Assembly: GCA_031769625.1 (NCBI GenBank)
Contig: JAUIMM010000484.1
Location: 4,960,001 to 5,024,000 of the forward strand
Length of the DNA stretch: 64,000 nt
From: Taudactylus pleione
Lineage: Eukaryota > Chordata > Amphibia > Anura > Myobatrachidae
Direction: 5' to 3'
Shown here piece by piece: positions 23,740-35,721 of the stretch. The notes below the pieces were generated by a model, which searched no databases, had not been told where the DNA came from, and saw nothing but the letters and a program-made list of their open reading frames with translations. A program made the position numbers and the translations under genes. Within the stretch, counting starts at the first letter, position 1. Every line of letters starts with the position of its first letter.

Positions 23740-24067
23740 CTCCAGAGGAACTTGTCCATCTTGCATCCCTATCTAATGAGAACTGAGGTGTTGGGCAGTC
23801 TGGGTAGTTGCCTTGCAGTCTCCTGGGTAATACATAAATATTTTGTTTAGATTGGTACTGTAGATAAAAAGACAACATTATTATTAGTAATAAACAAACA
23901 AATGATAAATGTGACTTTTTCACCCTTATCGTCTATGCTTAGTGATTAGTTATCAAAATGCATATTTTGCAATAAAAATTGATATTACTTTAAAAGAAAA
24001 AAAAGTGTACACAAAGTGCTCATGTAAAAGAAAAGACTAAAAGCGATACGATTTGGCTGATTCCAAC

Positions 24068-24309
24068 TAGTGATGTGCAGGCTCGGATTAGTTCAGATTT
24101 TCCTGCCAAATTTGGATTTTTCCCGCCAAAAATCGGGTCTCAGAAAGAGGCAAAGCATCATCTTTCATGGACAAACATCATCATTCCTGGACAAAAGTCC
24201 AGGAATGATGATGTTTGTCCATGAAAGATGATGTCTTGCTGCTTTCAGAGACAGGAAAAATCTGAATTTGGCGGGAAAATCTGAACTAATCCAAGCCTGC
24301 ACATCCCTA
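24068..24309. mobile_element. Foldback hAT-type element (242 bp), perfect TSD
   Basis: The flanks are identical 8 bp repeats, ATTCCAAC (24060-24067 and 24310-24317). Termini TAGTGATGTGCAGGC and GCCTGCACATCCCTA are inverted. At the centre (24156-24233) two 37 bp arms are perfectly complementary around an AAAA loop, so the whole element is a long hairpin. It has no coding capacity. Confidence 0.93.
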
Positions 24310-24317
24310 ATTCCAAC

Positions 24318-25464
24318 ACATCGGAATGACAAATCGTTAAAATATGTTTAGTTTGTATGCTCTCCCGTGAGGTCATCAGCCTCATTGCCTGATCTTATGT
24401 GCTGCATGTAAGATCAGGCCATGCAGCTGACGATCCCATGCAGCACTATGCAGGGGTTGGCATCGCTGGGTACCCGCATCATTTAGTGTGTGCCCAGCTT
24501 GAGATCATATTTCAAAATTTAAATGTTTATCACTTAAGATTAAATCCACTGTTTTGAACCTTAAATAATACATCAAATCAGTTTTTTTTATATTATTACA
24601 GTTATTTTCTCTGATGAGAAGGCCTTTGATTAAATTGATAAAATCTGTTCTATTTGTTGTCCTTGTAAAAGTCTTGTAAGCCTTTTATGAAGTGCAGAAT
24701 GTGCAATAATTTTGAAACAGAGCAGCGCACAGCAGGTTTTGTGTATCTAATGAGTCAGCCTAGCGTTACATAGGAAGAGACCTACTGTATAATTGATCTC
24801 TGCAATCTCTGCTTCTAGTAGTATAGGTCATTACAGCAAATTTTATTGTTGTGCTGTATGAGAAAGTAACATTTTGTGTGTATATTCAGCACAAGTAATT
24901 TTAGGACAAATAGGCCGATAATGAAAATATCACCTTCATTTATAACAATTCAGCTAATACAGATAATATATGGTAGGCCTTTTAAATCAACTACAGTTAC
25001 ATGTTTCTCAGGAAAATGCAAAACTTAAGATCACATTCTGCAATAACTTTATATATGCAGCTTCTTATTGGGTGCATGGTCATACCAGCTCTGCTCTGGA
25101 TCTCCATCCAGCCCACCATTGCTAATATAGAGTACTGCAGGTCTTAGCTGTTACACCCTCCAGATGCACCAGACTCATCAATTCTTCCCTGCTATCAGGT
25201 AACAATCAATGGAGTGCATAGGCTTACCCGCACTGCCCTGGACCTTGATCCTGCACACCAACATCCTCTTCACTGGTCCAGCTCTCCTGCAGTACAATGT
25301 TCACCTAACCACCTGGATCTCTTCTTGATTTTCTCTCCTCCTATTTCCTTCCTACTCTTATCCAACCACTGCTCCAAATCTAGGCTGTGACTTTGGCTTA
25401 GCTACTGTACTTCCACTGACCCATCTGCTGTGAATCTCAAATATGCTCTGTCTCTCCTACTGTA
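24318..25464. other. Unassigned sequence left of mariner
   Basis: A/T-rich to 25070, then pyrimidine-rich to the mariner. The same pyrimidine-rich texture resumes at 26754, so the mariner has split one older sequence. No domain was recognised. Confidence 0.45.
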
Positions 25465-26751
25465 CGAGGGTGTTCAAAAAGTAATGCCTAAATGCTCACA
25501 ACTCAAATTGTATAATAGATACAGATTTGAAAATTTGCAGTAAAATACTTTGAAGTGTTAGTAACAGAATGACTCTACTCAAAAAATTCACCATCTGCCC
25601 TCAAACATTTACTCCACCTCTCAACCCAAGCTGTGAATCCAATTTTGAAAAATTCCAGTGGTTTGTGTTTGACCCAGGAACAGATGGCGTTTTTAACAAC
25701 CTCTTTGTCTTCAAAATGTTGACCACGGTAGCAGTTTTTGAGAGGGCCAAACAGATGAAAGTCAGAAGGGGCCAAATCAGGACTGTATGGAGGATGTGGC
25801 ACTATTGCCCACCCCATTTTGGCAATGGCCACAGATGTTGCCATCGAAGTGTGAGGTCTGGCATTGTCGTAGTGTAAGATGATATTTGACAGTTGAATTG
25901 TTGACCTTTTTTTGCAAATGGCTTCTTTCAACTTCTTAAGTGTAATAATGTATCAATTACTGTTGATTAGTTTTCTTCCAAGTAATTGATGAGAATAACA
26001 CTCAGCAATCCCAGAAGAATGTGGCCATGACTTTATTTATGGATCGCTGTGATTTAAACTTGGCCTAGGTGAACTTAGGTGTTTCCATTGCTTTGATTGG
26101 GCCTTTGTTTCTGGGTCATAAAGGAATACCCAGGTCTCATCTCCTGTAATGACATTTTCCAAAAACATCTCAGGGTTGGCTTCAAAGTTGGTCAAAAGGT
26201 AATTGCACACTTCCACCCTCTGGGCCTTATGATCCCTGGTTAATTGCTTTGGAACCCATTTAGCACACACTTTACGATATCCCAAATCATTGATTAGTGT
26301 TTCTACAGTGCCATGGCTACATTCAAGTTCATCACTGATATCTCTGATGGTCACACAATGGTCTTTCTGAATCATGGCATCGACTTTGTGTCGGTTCTCT
26401 GCTGTCACTGCAGTTGATGGTCTGCCACCACGAGATTTGTCACACACGGACGATTCTCCCAATTGAAAACGCTTCATCCACCTTCTGATATTGCTATAGT
26501 CAATTGTACGCTCACCATACACTTTTTTAGTCTTCTGTGGATTTCTGTAGCACTGCAGCCTTCTTTTTCCAGAATTCAATGACGGCCCTTTGTTTCATCT
26601 TGGATTCCATGGTATTTCTTGGACTACCTAAACAAAACTACATATATAGTTAGCAGACATATTAAACTACAAACTGACAAAGTTTCAAATAAATGTTGCA
26701 TATTATTTCAGAGTTATAAGCATTTAGGCATTACTTTTTGAACAACCCTCG
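25465..26751 (-). mobile_element. Mariner element, both ends and TA TSD present (1,287 bp)
   Basis: The left end CGAGGGTGTTCAAAAAGTAA and the right end, read inverted, CGAGGGTTGTTCAAAAAGTA match apart from one inserted base; each is followed by TGCCTAAATGC. TA dinucleotides flank both (25463-25464 and 26752-26753), the duplication expected of Tc1/mariner. The length is that of a full mariner. The transposase gene lies on the minus strand and is broken. Confidence 0.95.
25575..26611 (-). pseudogene. Mariner DD34D transposase, broken
   Basis: The gene would cut and paste the mariner by binding its TIRs in the nucleus. It starts with an ATG at 26611 (MESKMKQRAV). A frameshift at about 26560 moves the frame to the part up to 26037, which carries helix-turn-helix sequence, the WVPKQL linker and the first catalytic aspartate in GDETW (near 26141). 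Several stops then interrupt 25932-26036. The last part has the second aspartate in HYDNARPH and the third in SPDLAPSDFHLF with exactly 34 residues between them, which is the mariner DD34D signature. All three catalytic residues survive although the frame does not. Confidence 0.93.
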
Positions 26752-26753
26752 TA

Positions 26754-29640
26754 CTTTCTCCTTGGATGTGCTCACCAACCAGGATCTCCACACATTCTTT
26801 CTCCGCTAGTGACTTCCTCCAGGCATTTACAATCCAGGCTCCTATTCACCTGGAACAGTGCACCCTGGATGCCTCCTAACTGTGCCTTTGTTTTTTTCTT
26901 CTGAACATCTTCTACTGCCCTGAACATTTCTGCTCCACTCCCTGAACATTTTTCCTGCTATAACCAAACAACAGGCATGCCCTATCCCTCATCTCCCCCT
27001 CTTCCGCACTCTTCTGTAATCCTTGTGAGAATCATAATTGAAACAGCTACCTCCCACTTTTTGCTCAGCTCCATGCACTTTGATAACATCTAAAGTGTGT
27101 TTTTGTTTCGTTGTATTTTGCAGTGTTAGTTATGTTATATATGTCAATCAGCTGCCTCTGTGCTACTAAACTGTCTATTTTACTTCCTTATCATGATTTT
27201 CTATCTCATGTTCTCCATCTTTCCAATCTCTCATCTCCATGGGGTTCAGTTGAAAGAGGAATCTTAAAGATTCCCTAAGACACACTTGCAAACAAAGCAG
27301 GAGAGTAATCATGAACAACACAGCCAGTACCAGACACTGGGTTGCACAATGATCAGCAACATGCTAGATTGGAAAATCACTGTAATTGATTGCTAGATTC
27401 AGACATGTTTTATGCCCCATGAAGGCAGAGACCAACTGCTGGCAGCATCACACACATGCAGTCCACTCTAAGAGATGCCAGACAGCTCTTCAGATAAGTT
27501 TTTCTTTGTCTCAGCCTGCAGGCAATTTTGTACTATGTTTGCATGCAAAATGTTTTCCTAAACTTACACTGTAAAGGGCACAAGTGTTAAAAGAGCACCA
27601 TAATGCTGCGACCCAGACCCAACTTCTTGACAATTACTCTCTCCTGCCCTGAATAATCTTCATCTCTCTATGACCTTGCCCTCATTACTACTCTTGGCTG
27701 TATTTCTCAAACTTTAACCATCAATCTGTAATGATCCTCTCCCCAACCCTGACATTCTACTCTGACCCGATTTCACCAAAACGGCTCTCACTCTGCTTAG
27801 AACCTTTGGCGTAAATTGCAGCCATTTTCCACCTTCCTTCACAAATTCTCTCATCCTATAGCTTCACTCTCTCACTCACTAAACAGATAAGGCCTTAAAC
27901 TCATCTAATTTCTCCAATTTCATTCTGTCCCCTCCTTCCTCAGTACAGTACACTTTAAAGCCAAATTAGAATCCATCTGCCATGGAATCTCATCCCTTCA
28001 GGGTCCACCTTGATCTTCAACCCCACCAGGACTGATAATCTTATCCTCTTTAATACTGTACGTTCTCTATGAGGCTGAAGTCCATGCCATCCTATACTGC
28101 TCTCTACTCCCTGACCTCATCCTTGTACATCTGCTCTGTCCCCTCCCTCCAAAGCATGATACCACATTAACTAAAAAATCAATTAATCTCTCTCCTTTGG
28201 CACACACTCCTCATTGAAAATACAGTAGGAGTATTCCAGGGAAAATAACAAGAATCCAAGAAAAATAGTCTGGGAAAATGAAGTCCTGTATTTGAAAACA
28301 GTAACCTGGCAAAGAGACTGGTGAAAGCTTAACACCATTCTATTGCAGAAGTTCACTCCAGCAGTAGAGACTGTCCACTGAAGGGCACCCGAAAATCTAC
28401 GATTGAGCACAATTAGAGTAGCATGAAAATGAAAAGTGATAAGACAGACAAATAAAACAACCAGGGAGGAGAGATATTGGGGGCTGGGACACAATTGGGG
28501 GTTACAGTGTCAAGTAGAGAGAGAAAGTGGAAAAGGAGGTTAAGAGCTGTCAGTAAAAAGTGCAGAGGGTAACAAGTCAAAGTGAGAAAGAAAATAATGG
28601 AGGAGAAATAAGGGGCCAAGCTGCAGTCGGTCCTGCAGTCACAGGTATGAGGAATAAATTTATCCTGTCCCAAGTAGCAATGACTTCCAAGGAGTTTGCA
28701 GGTTAGCAGGGCACCAGGTCAAGCCAGAGACCAAGAGCAGGTTATCAAAGAAGATTACAGACTCCACCATGTGGTCTCAGAAAACTGAAGCAAGCAAGAT
28801 AGTGCAGAAGTTCACGCAGAAAGGACAAGGCTTCCTTTCTACTGGGATCTATCTTCACCAGCAGAAACCTTCACCCACTCCATGCAAAGACCTTCAGTAA
28901 AGGGAGCAAACAATGCAGGAACAGAGGACAGAGACAACAGCGGGGTTCTACACATCCAGATACTCTGACAAGAACCCTAGGATGGACATGACCAACAAGA
29001 GGATTTAAGAGGTGACCGGCTCCAGCAACACTCGATCCAAGAGTACATCTATTAGTGGTATGTAGGGACAACCAATCCTAGTCACTGATGGAGGGGCCAT
29101 GACTACAAACACCATGGAGGAGATTTACAGGATGGCTAGGAGTCAAGGCCAGAGACCCAAGAGGACATGCCATGGGCATAGACCAGAAGGTACTGTATGG
29201 CTGTTTTAAAAGGTTGTTGTAGCCATTTTAATTCATGGCACCAGTCACTATGTGCAAGTCACCATCTCGGAATCTAGAAAAGCAGTCCAATACCATTATG
29301 CTACCTCCTCCAGTCTGAAAATTAAAAATGCAATGCATTTAATAACAAAACATGGTTGTTGGATTTAGTGGTCTTTTCACTGTGAGCAGGCTACTGTTCC
29401 ATGATTCTTCACTCATGTTTTGTTTCCACCGGGACTAATCTGATTGATAGAGGTCAGACACCTGCGTAGAGGCATTGTGCATTCTGACTGTTGGAATGCA
29501 ACAGCTGGAGGTTCTGGCACCTATGCTGTTCACAAAGCCGGTGAAACAATTCAAGCAGCTGATCAATATTTAAGGACATCTCATCTAACAGTAATTGTTA
29601 AGAGATTAGTCTTCCTATGGACACTTACCTCTAATCTCCT
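26754..29640. other. Unassigned sequence right of mariner
   Basis: Pyrimidine-rich up to about 28180, with many CTCTCTC and CCTCC words, then purine-rich to 29100. No conserved protein motif could be read in any frame, so no class is assigned; an old retroelement is possible but not supported. Confidence 0.4.
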
Positions 29641-29659
29641 GTGCCTGCCAGTAGTGTCT

Positions 29660-29885
29660 CTGCCTTGCCTTGCGTAATTGGATATTTTGCTGCCAGATTT
29701 TGGACCATACTTGACCTGTCTCTTTTCTTGCACTGTATATTTCGAAACTGTGTTGCCAAACCTTGGACCAGACATGACCTGCCTCAGCCATTACCCTTCA
29801 CTTTGGGATACCTTGTTACCAGACTTTGGACTACACATTTTGATACCTTGTTGCCAGACATTTGGATGTACCTGACCTGGCTTTT
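29660..29885. repeat. Degenerate tandem repeat, about 55-60 bp unit
   Basis: Four imperfect copies of a unit with 'ttgctgccagattttggacc' followed by 'acttgacctg' lie in a row (TTGCCAAACCTTGGACCAG, TTACCAGACTTTGGACTAC, TTGCCAGACATTTGGATG). Copies diverge by a quarter or more. Confidence 0.55.
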
Positions 29886-30084
29886 TTTGCTGTTAATAAC
29901 TAAACCTGACACACTAAGGATACATCCCATTACTCACCCCCTCAATGACTTATAAAATCCCTACAAGGTGAACAAAAATTATTGGCCCAGAAGACCTTCC
30001 TTCAGTCTACAGCATTCGGTTGATGGTGCTTCATGGTTGTTACAAGCATACAGTAGCGTCACAGGCCCATAATAAAAACCACTA

Positions 30085-30175
30085 GAGTGCTCAGTGAGAT
30101 TTGAACCCTGTACCGTCTGTACTGTGGTCCTGTGCTCCAGCAGGTTGAGCCACAGCATGCTGTTTGTACAGATTA
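30085..30175 (-). repeat. tRNA-like sequence, probable SINE head
   Basis: On the minus strand, TGTGGCTCAACCTGCTGG resembles a tRNA A box and GGTTCAAATCTC, 35 bases on, resembles a B box. Arms do not close into a complete cloverleaf and no CCA-proximal acceptor stem was found, so this is more likely a tRNA-derived SINE fragment than a tRNA gene. Confidence 0.45.
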
Positions 30176-30689
30176 TGTTTTAAAAATACTTGAAATATCT
30201 GAGCTTGGTTTGCTCTCCACCCACTTACTGTTCACAGCCAATCTCCTGTATGCTGTAGGTATTTAATGCAGGAATAGTACCTGCCTCCTGCTACTACCTA
30301 AGAAGTTTGATATTCTCTTCCTTTCTCCTGGTTATGACCCAGACTGTTCTGACATTGTTGATATTTTGTTTCCTTTATCTCAGTCTGATTTTTAAACGTA
30401 TCAGTTAATTCAACTTATCCAATCCTTGACCCTACATAAATTATTCTCACCTGCCCAGACCTTGGCCTGTTAAGACCATGCTCCATAAGCTGCTTACTGA
30501 CGTCCTGGTATCTCACCCAACATCTCGTGTGACATCTGGTGCTTACCCGGGGAGCCCGAGTAGTGTAGCAGCTAAGCCCATATCCACTTGCAGGGATCAT
30601 TAATGAAAATCTGTGCTGCAGATTAGTGTCCTCTGAATAAGTGGTGCCAAACCAGGGCAGATGAGTTTGCTGAACCATCTCCCGGGTTA

Positions 30690-31165
30690 TTATTATCCTT
30701 TATTTATATGGTGCCACAAAGGTTCCGCAGTGCATCACAAAGTACATTAACAAATGAGCAAACTCGTAAAACAGTGACTTACAGTACAAGACAATACAGA
30801 ATAAAAACAAAGTTTATAAACTATGCTGCAGCGATCATAACACTCAAAAAAGCAGCAGGGCGTCAGCTACCAAGTGTTAAGTGCCCTTGTGGAGAGTTTT
30901 GAGTAGATGATCGTATGAGTGAGGGAAGGAAAAGCACATAAGGGAAGAGGCCCCTGCTCGTGAGAGCTTACATTCTATAGGGGGGGGGAGACAGACAAGG
31001 GTGACATAGATAGGGTAGACAGTCAGGAAGAAGCATGTAAGCAGCAGGTTAGGATGAGAGCTGGAAGGCTTTGAAGTAGTGGGTCTTGAGTGCCCGTTTG
31101 AAGATTTGTAGAGAGGTGGAGAGTCTGATAGGGAGAGGGAGAGAGTACCAGACGAAGGGTTAGTA
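30690..31165 (-). repeat. Interspersed repeat fragment, LINE-tail type
   Basis: On the minus strand it reads GAATGTAAGCTCTCACGAGCAG, then further on CACCATATAAATAAAGG and a GATAATAATAA tail. The same order (GATTGTAAGCTTGCGAGCA..., GCTATATAA..., AATAAATAAATAA) occurs on the plus strand at 35575-35721. A shared, tailed 3' end is typical of non-LTR retrotransposons or SINEs that borrow their tails; an L2/CR1-type origin is inference. Confidence 0.5.
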
Positions 31166-31514
31166 CTTTGTAACAATGGTTCAGGCAATTCTCTTTTTCA
31201 TTACTGCAGAAGAGCTGTAAATTATTCACCAATTACTTGTTTCCTTAATTCGGAAATTTATATTATTCTGTTTATAACAAAAACTATTTAGTTTTATTTC
31301 ATTTCATAAAAATTGGGGAAATGGGGGTGTTTTATAACTTATTTGACCATAGCTTTTATTTATGGTAGTTGAAAAAAAGTCTGATAGTGAACTGTTTTCA
31401 TTTTAATGTAAAAGGTAGGTCAGAGTCACTTGGTGCAATTGCATTTCTAGTGACAAATACCCTTCTGCCCATTGAAGATCCTGTAAGGACTTCACAGTCA
31501 GTCAGTTATGACAT
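31166..31514. other. Unassigned A/T-rich sequence
   Basis: Nothing recognisable between the LINE-tail-type repeat and the next MITE. Confidence 0.45.
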
Positions 31515-32113
31515 GGGGCCTGATTGAGAGCCGGTCGCTATTTGCGCTCGCTCGTCCAGAAAATAGGGGTGGCTATTCAAATGAACCGTTCGCTGTTTGC
31601 GGTCTGTTCACGCATCTAGGTCTGAACGAGTGAACAAAACTTGCGTTCGTTTTTTGGGAAACTACGCCCCCTGGCCGCTCGCATCCTACGTCATGTCCGC
31701 TATTTATTAGATTACTCAAGTACATCGAACTGGGTATGAGCTGCTCGCTATTCTTGTGGTTGGTTTTTGCTACCACAATTTTGCGAGCAGTTCTGGCTCT
31801 AAAATAACCCAGTGACGTGGTCAATGACGCTGCTGTTTTAAATATGCACACCCATAAAACGCCCATTTTGACCTTTAAGCACGCCTGCGATCGGATCTCC
31901 ACTCCCCGTTTTCAAGCACCTTCCCCTGTTACCACCCACATACGCCTCATTCTGTCACTCAAAATAGCAGGCATTCGCTATTTTGCGAGCACACGATTTT
32001 CGGCCGCACTGAGTGGTTCGCGCATGCGTATTACGATCCGTACGCATGCGCAGTTGGGCAAACAACGCTCGGAGCGAACGAGCAGCCACTTGCGTCCGGC
32101 TCTGAATCAGGGC
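31515..32113. mobile_element. MITE with GGGCCTGATT termini, about 600 bp
   Basis: The left end GGGCCTGATTGAGAGCCGG matches the inverted right end CCGGCTCTGAATCAGGGC. CGCTATT/AATAGCG and TTTGCGAGCA words recur inside in both orientations, and the interior is CpG-rich. Same family as 16216, 46771 and 63209. The TSD could not be fixed because the right end is altered. Confidence 0.78.
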
Positions 32114-32334
32114 AATTGTTTGCTTGACAGCCAATCATGTGCCATACAGTTAAGATTAGAATAACTGCTGTTCCAACTTTTAAATTAAGTTTATGAGGTG
32201 GCATTCCTCCAAGAGTAAGTAAAAACTCAACTGGGTAATTGTTATTTTCCTCAGCATCTGCACTGTCTTCTAGTACACTAACTATCTGTCTGTTATAGTG
32301 AAAATGTTTGTGCTTTAGTATCTCTTTGTATATT

Positions 32335-32336
<2 letters not shown>

Positions 32337-32382
<46 letters not shown>
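32337..32382. repeat. (CT)n microsatellite
   Basis: About 22 uninterrupted CT units. Confidence 0.97.
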
Positions 32383-32383
<1 letters not shown>

Positions 32384-32640
32384 TCCTTTACAGTCTGTTT
32401 CTTTCTTTCTGTGCTGACTTTTTTTTTTATGTTTTTGCTTTATCCTCCCTCCAAATCTGAAAGACTAATCAAAAAAAAATCTTTCCTAAGTTACAACTAC
32501 ATTACAGATGAGATTGATTCTGGACCCCTTTAGTGTCCAGTACCTGAGAGTTCCAACATCTACTGAGATGTCCTAAATGCAAAGGCTTACAGACAAATGT
32601 AACAGATACACACACCCACAGCAATACCTACAGTATATAA
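32383..32640. other. Unassigned sequence
   Basis: T- and A-rich stretch after the CT microsatellite; no feature seen. Confidence 0.4.
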
Positions 32641-33190
32641 CCAGTGGCATATTTTACCTTGGGCTGCGGGGCTGGAGCCCCCCCGTAAAACATCCCATCT
32701 CAGTGAGCTAGTTGCAGTCCGTGACTGCACTGGCTACACTCTGTGACTGGGAGTGATTTTTCATTGGAAGGGATAGCTGCTAAGCACACAAAGGACAGGC
32801 AGACCCAAAGGGAGGAGTTTTATCAGAATCAGTATGATTATGCGGCTGGTGGTTCTAATCCTGACAGAGAAGCCTGGCAGGGGTGAAGATCCTGAAGCTA
32901 GAAAGGTAAGTATTAACTAACCAATTTTTACCCCCTAACCCTCCTTTAGGGGTGCCTAACCCCCCTCTAAGTGCCTAATCCTAACCCCCCCTTCCCTAAC
33001 ATTCCGGGGGGGGTGCCCACCCCGAGAGCCCCAAACCTAACCCTCCCCCCCCCTGCGGCTGTCCATGCCTGCCGCCTAGCTTACCTTCGATCGGTAAGCC
33101 GGGTGCCAGGCTCCCGGCATAGGTGTAATGACAGGCATTGGGATTTCGATGCCTGTCATTTGTACCTTGCCAGGATTAGACAGTCAGGAA
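32641..33190. repeat. Dispersed repeat with CCTAACCC-type core
   Basis: A core of 'cctaaccctcc', 'ggggtgcctaaccc' and 'agtgcctaatcctaac' (32930-33050) is followed by GCCGGGTGCCAGGCTCCCGGC and 'ggcattgggatttcgatgcc' hairpins. The core and following hairpins correspond to the repeats at 19851 and 46100-46570. Outer boundaries are approximate. Confidence 0.5.
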
Positions 33191-33553
33191 GCTTGTAGTC
33201 AGGATTTTGTCTGTCGGCTTTCCAACTGCTTCCCGTTTTATCCCCCTGGGACTGTCAGTTAGGGCTTCTAGTGGGAAGTAGCTCCTCTGCCTTTCGGCTT
33301 GCCCTACCTGGCTTCTAGGGGCTGCACCCAATGCAGTCCCTAGAAGCTGGTGTTTTGCACATGTGTGGTGCCATTGCCACTTGTGCGCATGCACCACACC
33401 TGGAATCTTGATCCATTGTGCAGGCGCTGAGACCCAGCTGGCCGGGACGGTCTCCCCCTCTGTTTCAGCAGTGGCAGCCCCCCTATTCAATAAGGTAGGA
33501 GCTGCTGCTGTGTATAACTCAGATGCATTTGTATCCTGAATGTATTTTGGTAG
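33191..33553. other. Unassigned G/C-rich sequence
   Basis: An open frame complementary to 33176-33490 is present but matches no family. It contains a CTTCTAGGGGCTGCACC / CCTAGAAGCTGG near-palindrome. Confidence 0.4.
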
Positions 33554-33556
33554 TAA

Positions 33557-33945
33557 GGGCCCCTATACATCAGCCATCAGAAAACCACCATTGAACAATT
33601 AGAAATTTGTTGCCGATTTTAGGATTTCCCAATCTAGCAATCTGTGCCCATACATCACAGATTTTTTCAATGATTTACAGATCGTTTTCAGCAAATACAG
33701 ATCTGCCAATCTTGAAAAGACCATCCTTTTGCTAGTAATGATCCGCAAATCTGCTGATTGCTACCATACATGAGCAATCTACAGCCCCAATCAACCTGTG
33801 AAATCCAACACGTTGGACAATCTGATTTACCAATTCCAATCACTTTTTGGTTGAAATCTGTGAAACCCCTACATTGCAGATTTGTTTACACAATCATCTG
33901 CAAAACACAGAATTGCCACAATCGATTGCTAATGTATGGGTGCCT
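33557..33945. mobile_element. MITE with TAA target duplication (389 bp)
   Basis: Termini GGGCCCCTATACATCAGC and GCTAATGTATGGGTGCCT are inverted repeats with a few mismatches, flanked by TAA at 33554-33556 and 33946-33948. The interior repeats words such as CAGATCTG, GCAGATTTG and CCAATC in both directions. A 3 bp TAA duplication points to PIF/Harbinger (inference). Confidence 0.82.
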
Positions 33946-33948
33946 TAA

Positions 33949-34600
33949 CACATGTAAGAAGTGTATACACTGGTATATGTTGAGTCTGACACATCCCAAG
34001 ATATATCCAGTTCAAGAACAGTAGTATCTGTGCCAATAGTTTAGAAATGTGGCTTTACAGTATTAATAAGCAAGTTGGTTAGTAAGTTAGTAAAAGCTCA
34101 TTAATGTTGCATTACCATATTTGTAAACAATGTAATCATTAATTAAAGTGTCGCATAGACAAGAGAGTACATTGTCTTGTAAGTTATTAATAAATGTTCC
34201 ATAGAATAATTCAAAACTCAAACATAAAACAAAAAAATAAATATATAAATAAATGATATATAAGCCCCTCTTGTTTTCTCCTTTTAATAATCAAACAATA
34301 AACTTCATTAAAGCAGTAGTGCACATGGGCCAATTAAGTAATGTGGATAAATGGCTGCAATGGCTGGAGGTGACAAGGCAATCAGCCTATCAGAAGTGAC
34401 TAGAGAATGCTGCTGATAGTCATCATCATCATTCCATATGACGGCACAGGCACCCACAAGTTATACTCCCACTAAAAAGACTACGGACCTCATAAGCTGA
34501 GTTCTCCACACCTTGGGTGTAATTTCTACATCTGCAGCATATGCGCCAGGTTTCTGCCATAGTATATTTACTTCCATATGCTGAGCTCATAAGATGTGAT
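33949..34600. other. Unassigned A/T-rich sequence
   Basis: No features beyond short A-rich runs. Confidence 0.45.
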
Positions 34601-34898
34601 CAGTGTCGGACTGGGCCATGCAGGGCCCACCACGGAATGCAGTGGTAGGGGCCCATGCTTAAAGGCTGTGGTCAGCCACCACAGATGTTTGGCTAACCAA
34701 TGGGCAATTCGTGGTGTAGTTTCTATAGAAGGGAACCAATTCCACATGCCGATCAGTGTTTCTGGTAACTGACCATCTAATAGAGTAACAATCTATAATT
34801 TGAGGTCTGGAACCTGAACCTAGAGAAGGTGGTGGGTACCCAGGCAGTGGGGCCAACCGGGGATTACCCCTGTACCCCTGTGGGCCAGTCCAACTCTG
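34601..34898. mobile_element. hAT-type element (298 bp), perfect TSD
   Basis: Termini CAGTGTCGGACTGGGCC and GGGCCAGTCCAACTCTG are inverted repeats; identical 8 bp flanks GATGTGAT lie at 34593-34600 and 34899-34906. 'CCACAGATG', 'CTGTGG' and other words suggest partial internal symmetry. No transposase. Confidence 0.94.
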
Positions 34899-34997
34899 GA
34901 TGTGATCTGCTCTGCGAGTAGCATATTCTCCAAGTTTACAGCAGGTGTACAGTACATCAGATATACATATAAAATTTAAATCATGTGCATATGAAGT

Positions 34998-35363
34998 CAT
35001 ACTTGCCGACAATCAGCTCCAGCCTTCCGTGAGGGAGCTGATTGTCAGCTAACAGCAGGGGGGCGGGGCCATCCATTGATGTCACACTGGGGGCGGAGCT
35101 GCACGATCACGTCATCTTGGCCCCACCCCCTCTTCACAATGCCCTTATTCTCGGCATTGTGAAGCAGGGGGCGGGGCCACGATGACGCGATTCAGCGCAA
35201 ATCGCATTACCGGCCCCCCCGCTGCTGGGGTATCTATTTTTTTCTGGGGGGAAGTCAGGAGGGTCGCAGGCTTCTGGGAGGCTTGCCTGCCTTTCCGGGG
35301 GGCCAGGAGCGGCACCCGAAAATCGGGAGGCTCCCGGCCAAATCGTGAGGGTAGGCAAGCCTG
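34998..35363. mobile_element. hAT-type element (366 bp), perfect TSD
   Basis: Termini CATACTTGCC and GGCAAGCCTG are short imperfect inverted repeats, flanked by identical TATGAAGT at 34990-34997 and 35364-35371. The interior is G/C-rich, with two GGGGCGGGGCCA blocks and a copy of TTCTCGGCATTGTGAAG-type sequence in both orientations. The degraded block at 1726-2000 belongs to the same family. Confidence 0.88.
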
Positions 35364-35371
35364 TATGAAGT

Positions 35372-35574
35372 GTGTTCATCATAGCTTCCATGTTTAATTA
35401 CATCCCCTTTCACAGTCCACACATAACCTCACACGTCTTTCTCTCACATCCTTCTGACATTTGGCTGACATTCCTTTGTGACTGGATCATGCAGCCCACC
35501 AAGAAACTCTGCAGCCTGGCTGGACCAATATTGCAATATATTGCACCTATCTTTGTGTATCAATGCCTATTTCC
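35372..35574. other. Unassigned sequence
   Basis: No feature seen apart from proximity to the tailed repeat that follows. Confidence 0.4.
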
Positions 35575-35721
35575 CTACAGATTGTAAGCTTGCGAGCAAG
35601 GCCTTCCTACTTATATATCTGTCTGTTATTACCCAGTTTTGTTCTATTAATGTGTCCAATTGTTATGTGCAACGGAATATGCTGTGCTATATAAAAAACT
35701 GTTAATAAATAAATAAATAAT
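35575..35721 (+). repeat. Interspersed repeat 3' end with (AATA)n tail
   Basis: It reads CTACAGATTGTAAGCTTGCG, then GTGCTATATAAAAAACTG and ends in TTAATAAATAAATAAATAA. This is the plus-strand counterpart of the fragment at 30690-31165. The tail of simple repeats marks the 3' end of a retroposed copy. Confidence 0.6.

Noticed and set aside
26754..29640. A LINE or other coding retroelement
   Set aside because: No RT or endonuclease motif could be read in any frame, so a class was not assigned.
30085..30175. tRNA gene on the minus strand
   Set aside because: A- and B-box-like words exist but no complete cloverleaf or acceptor stem; SINE origin is likelier.
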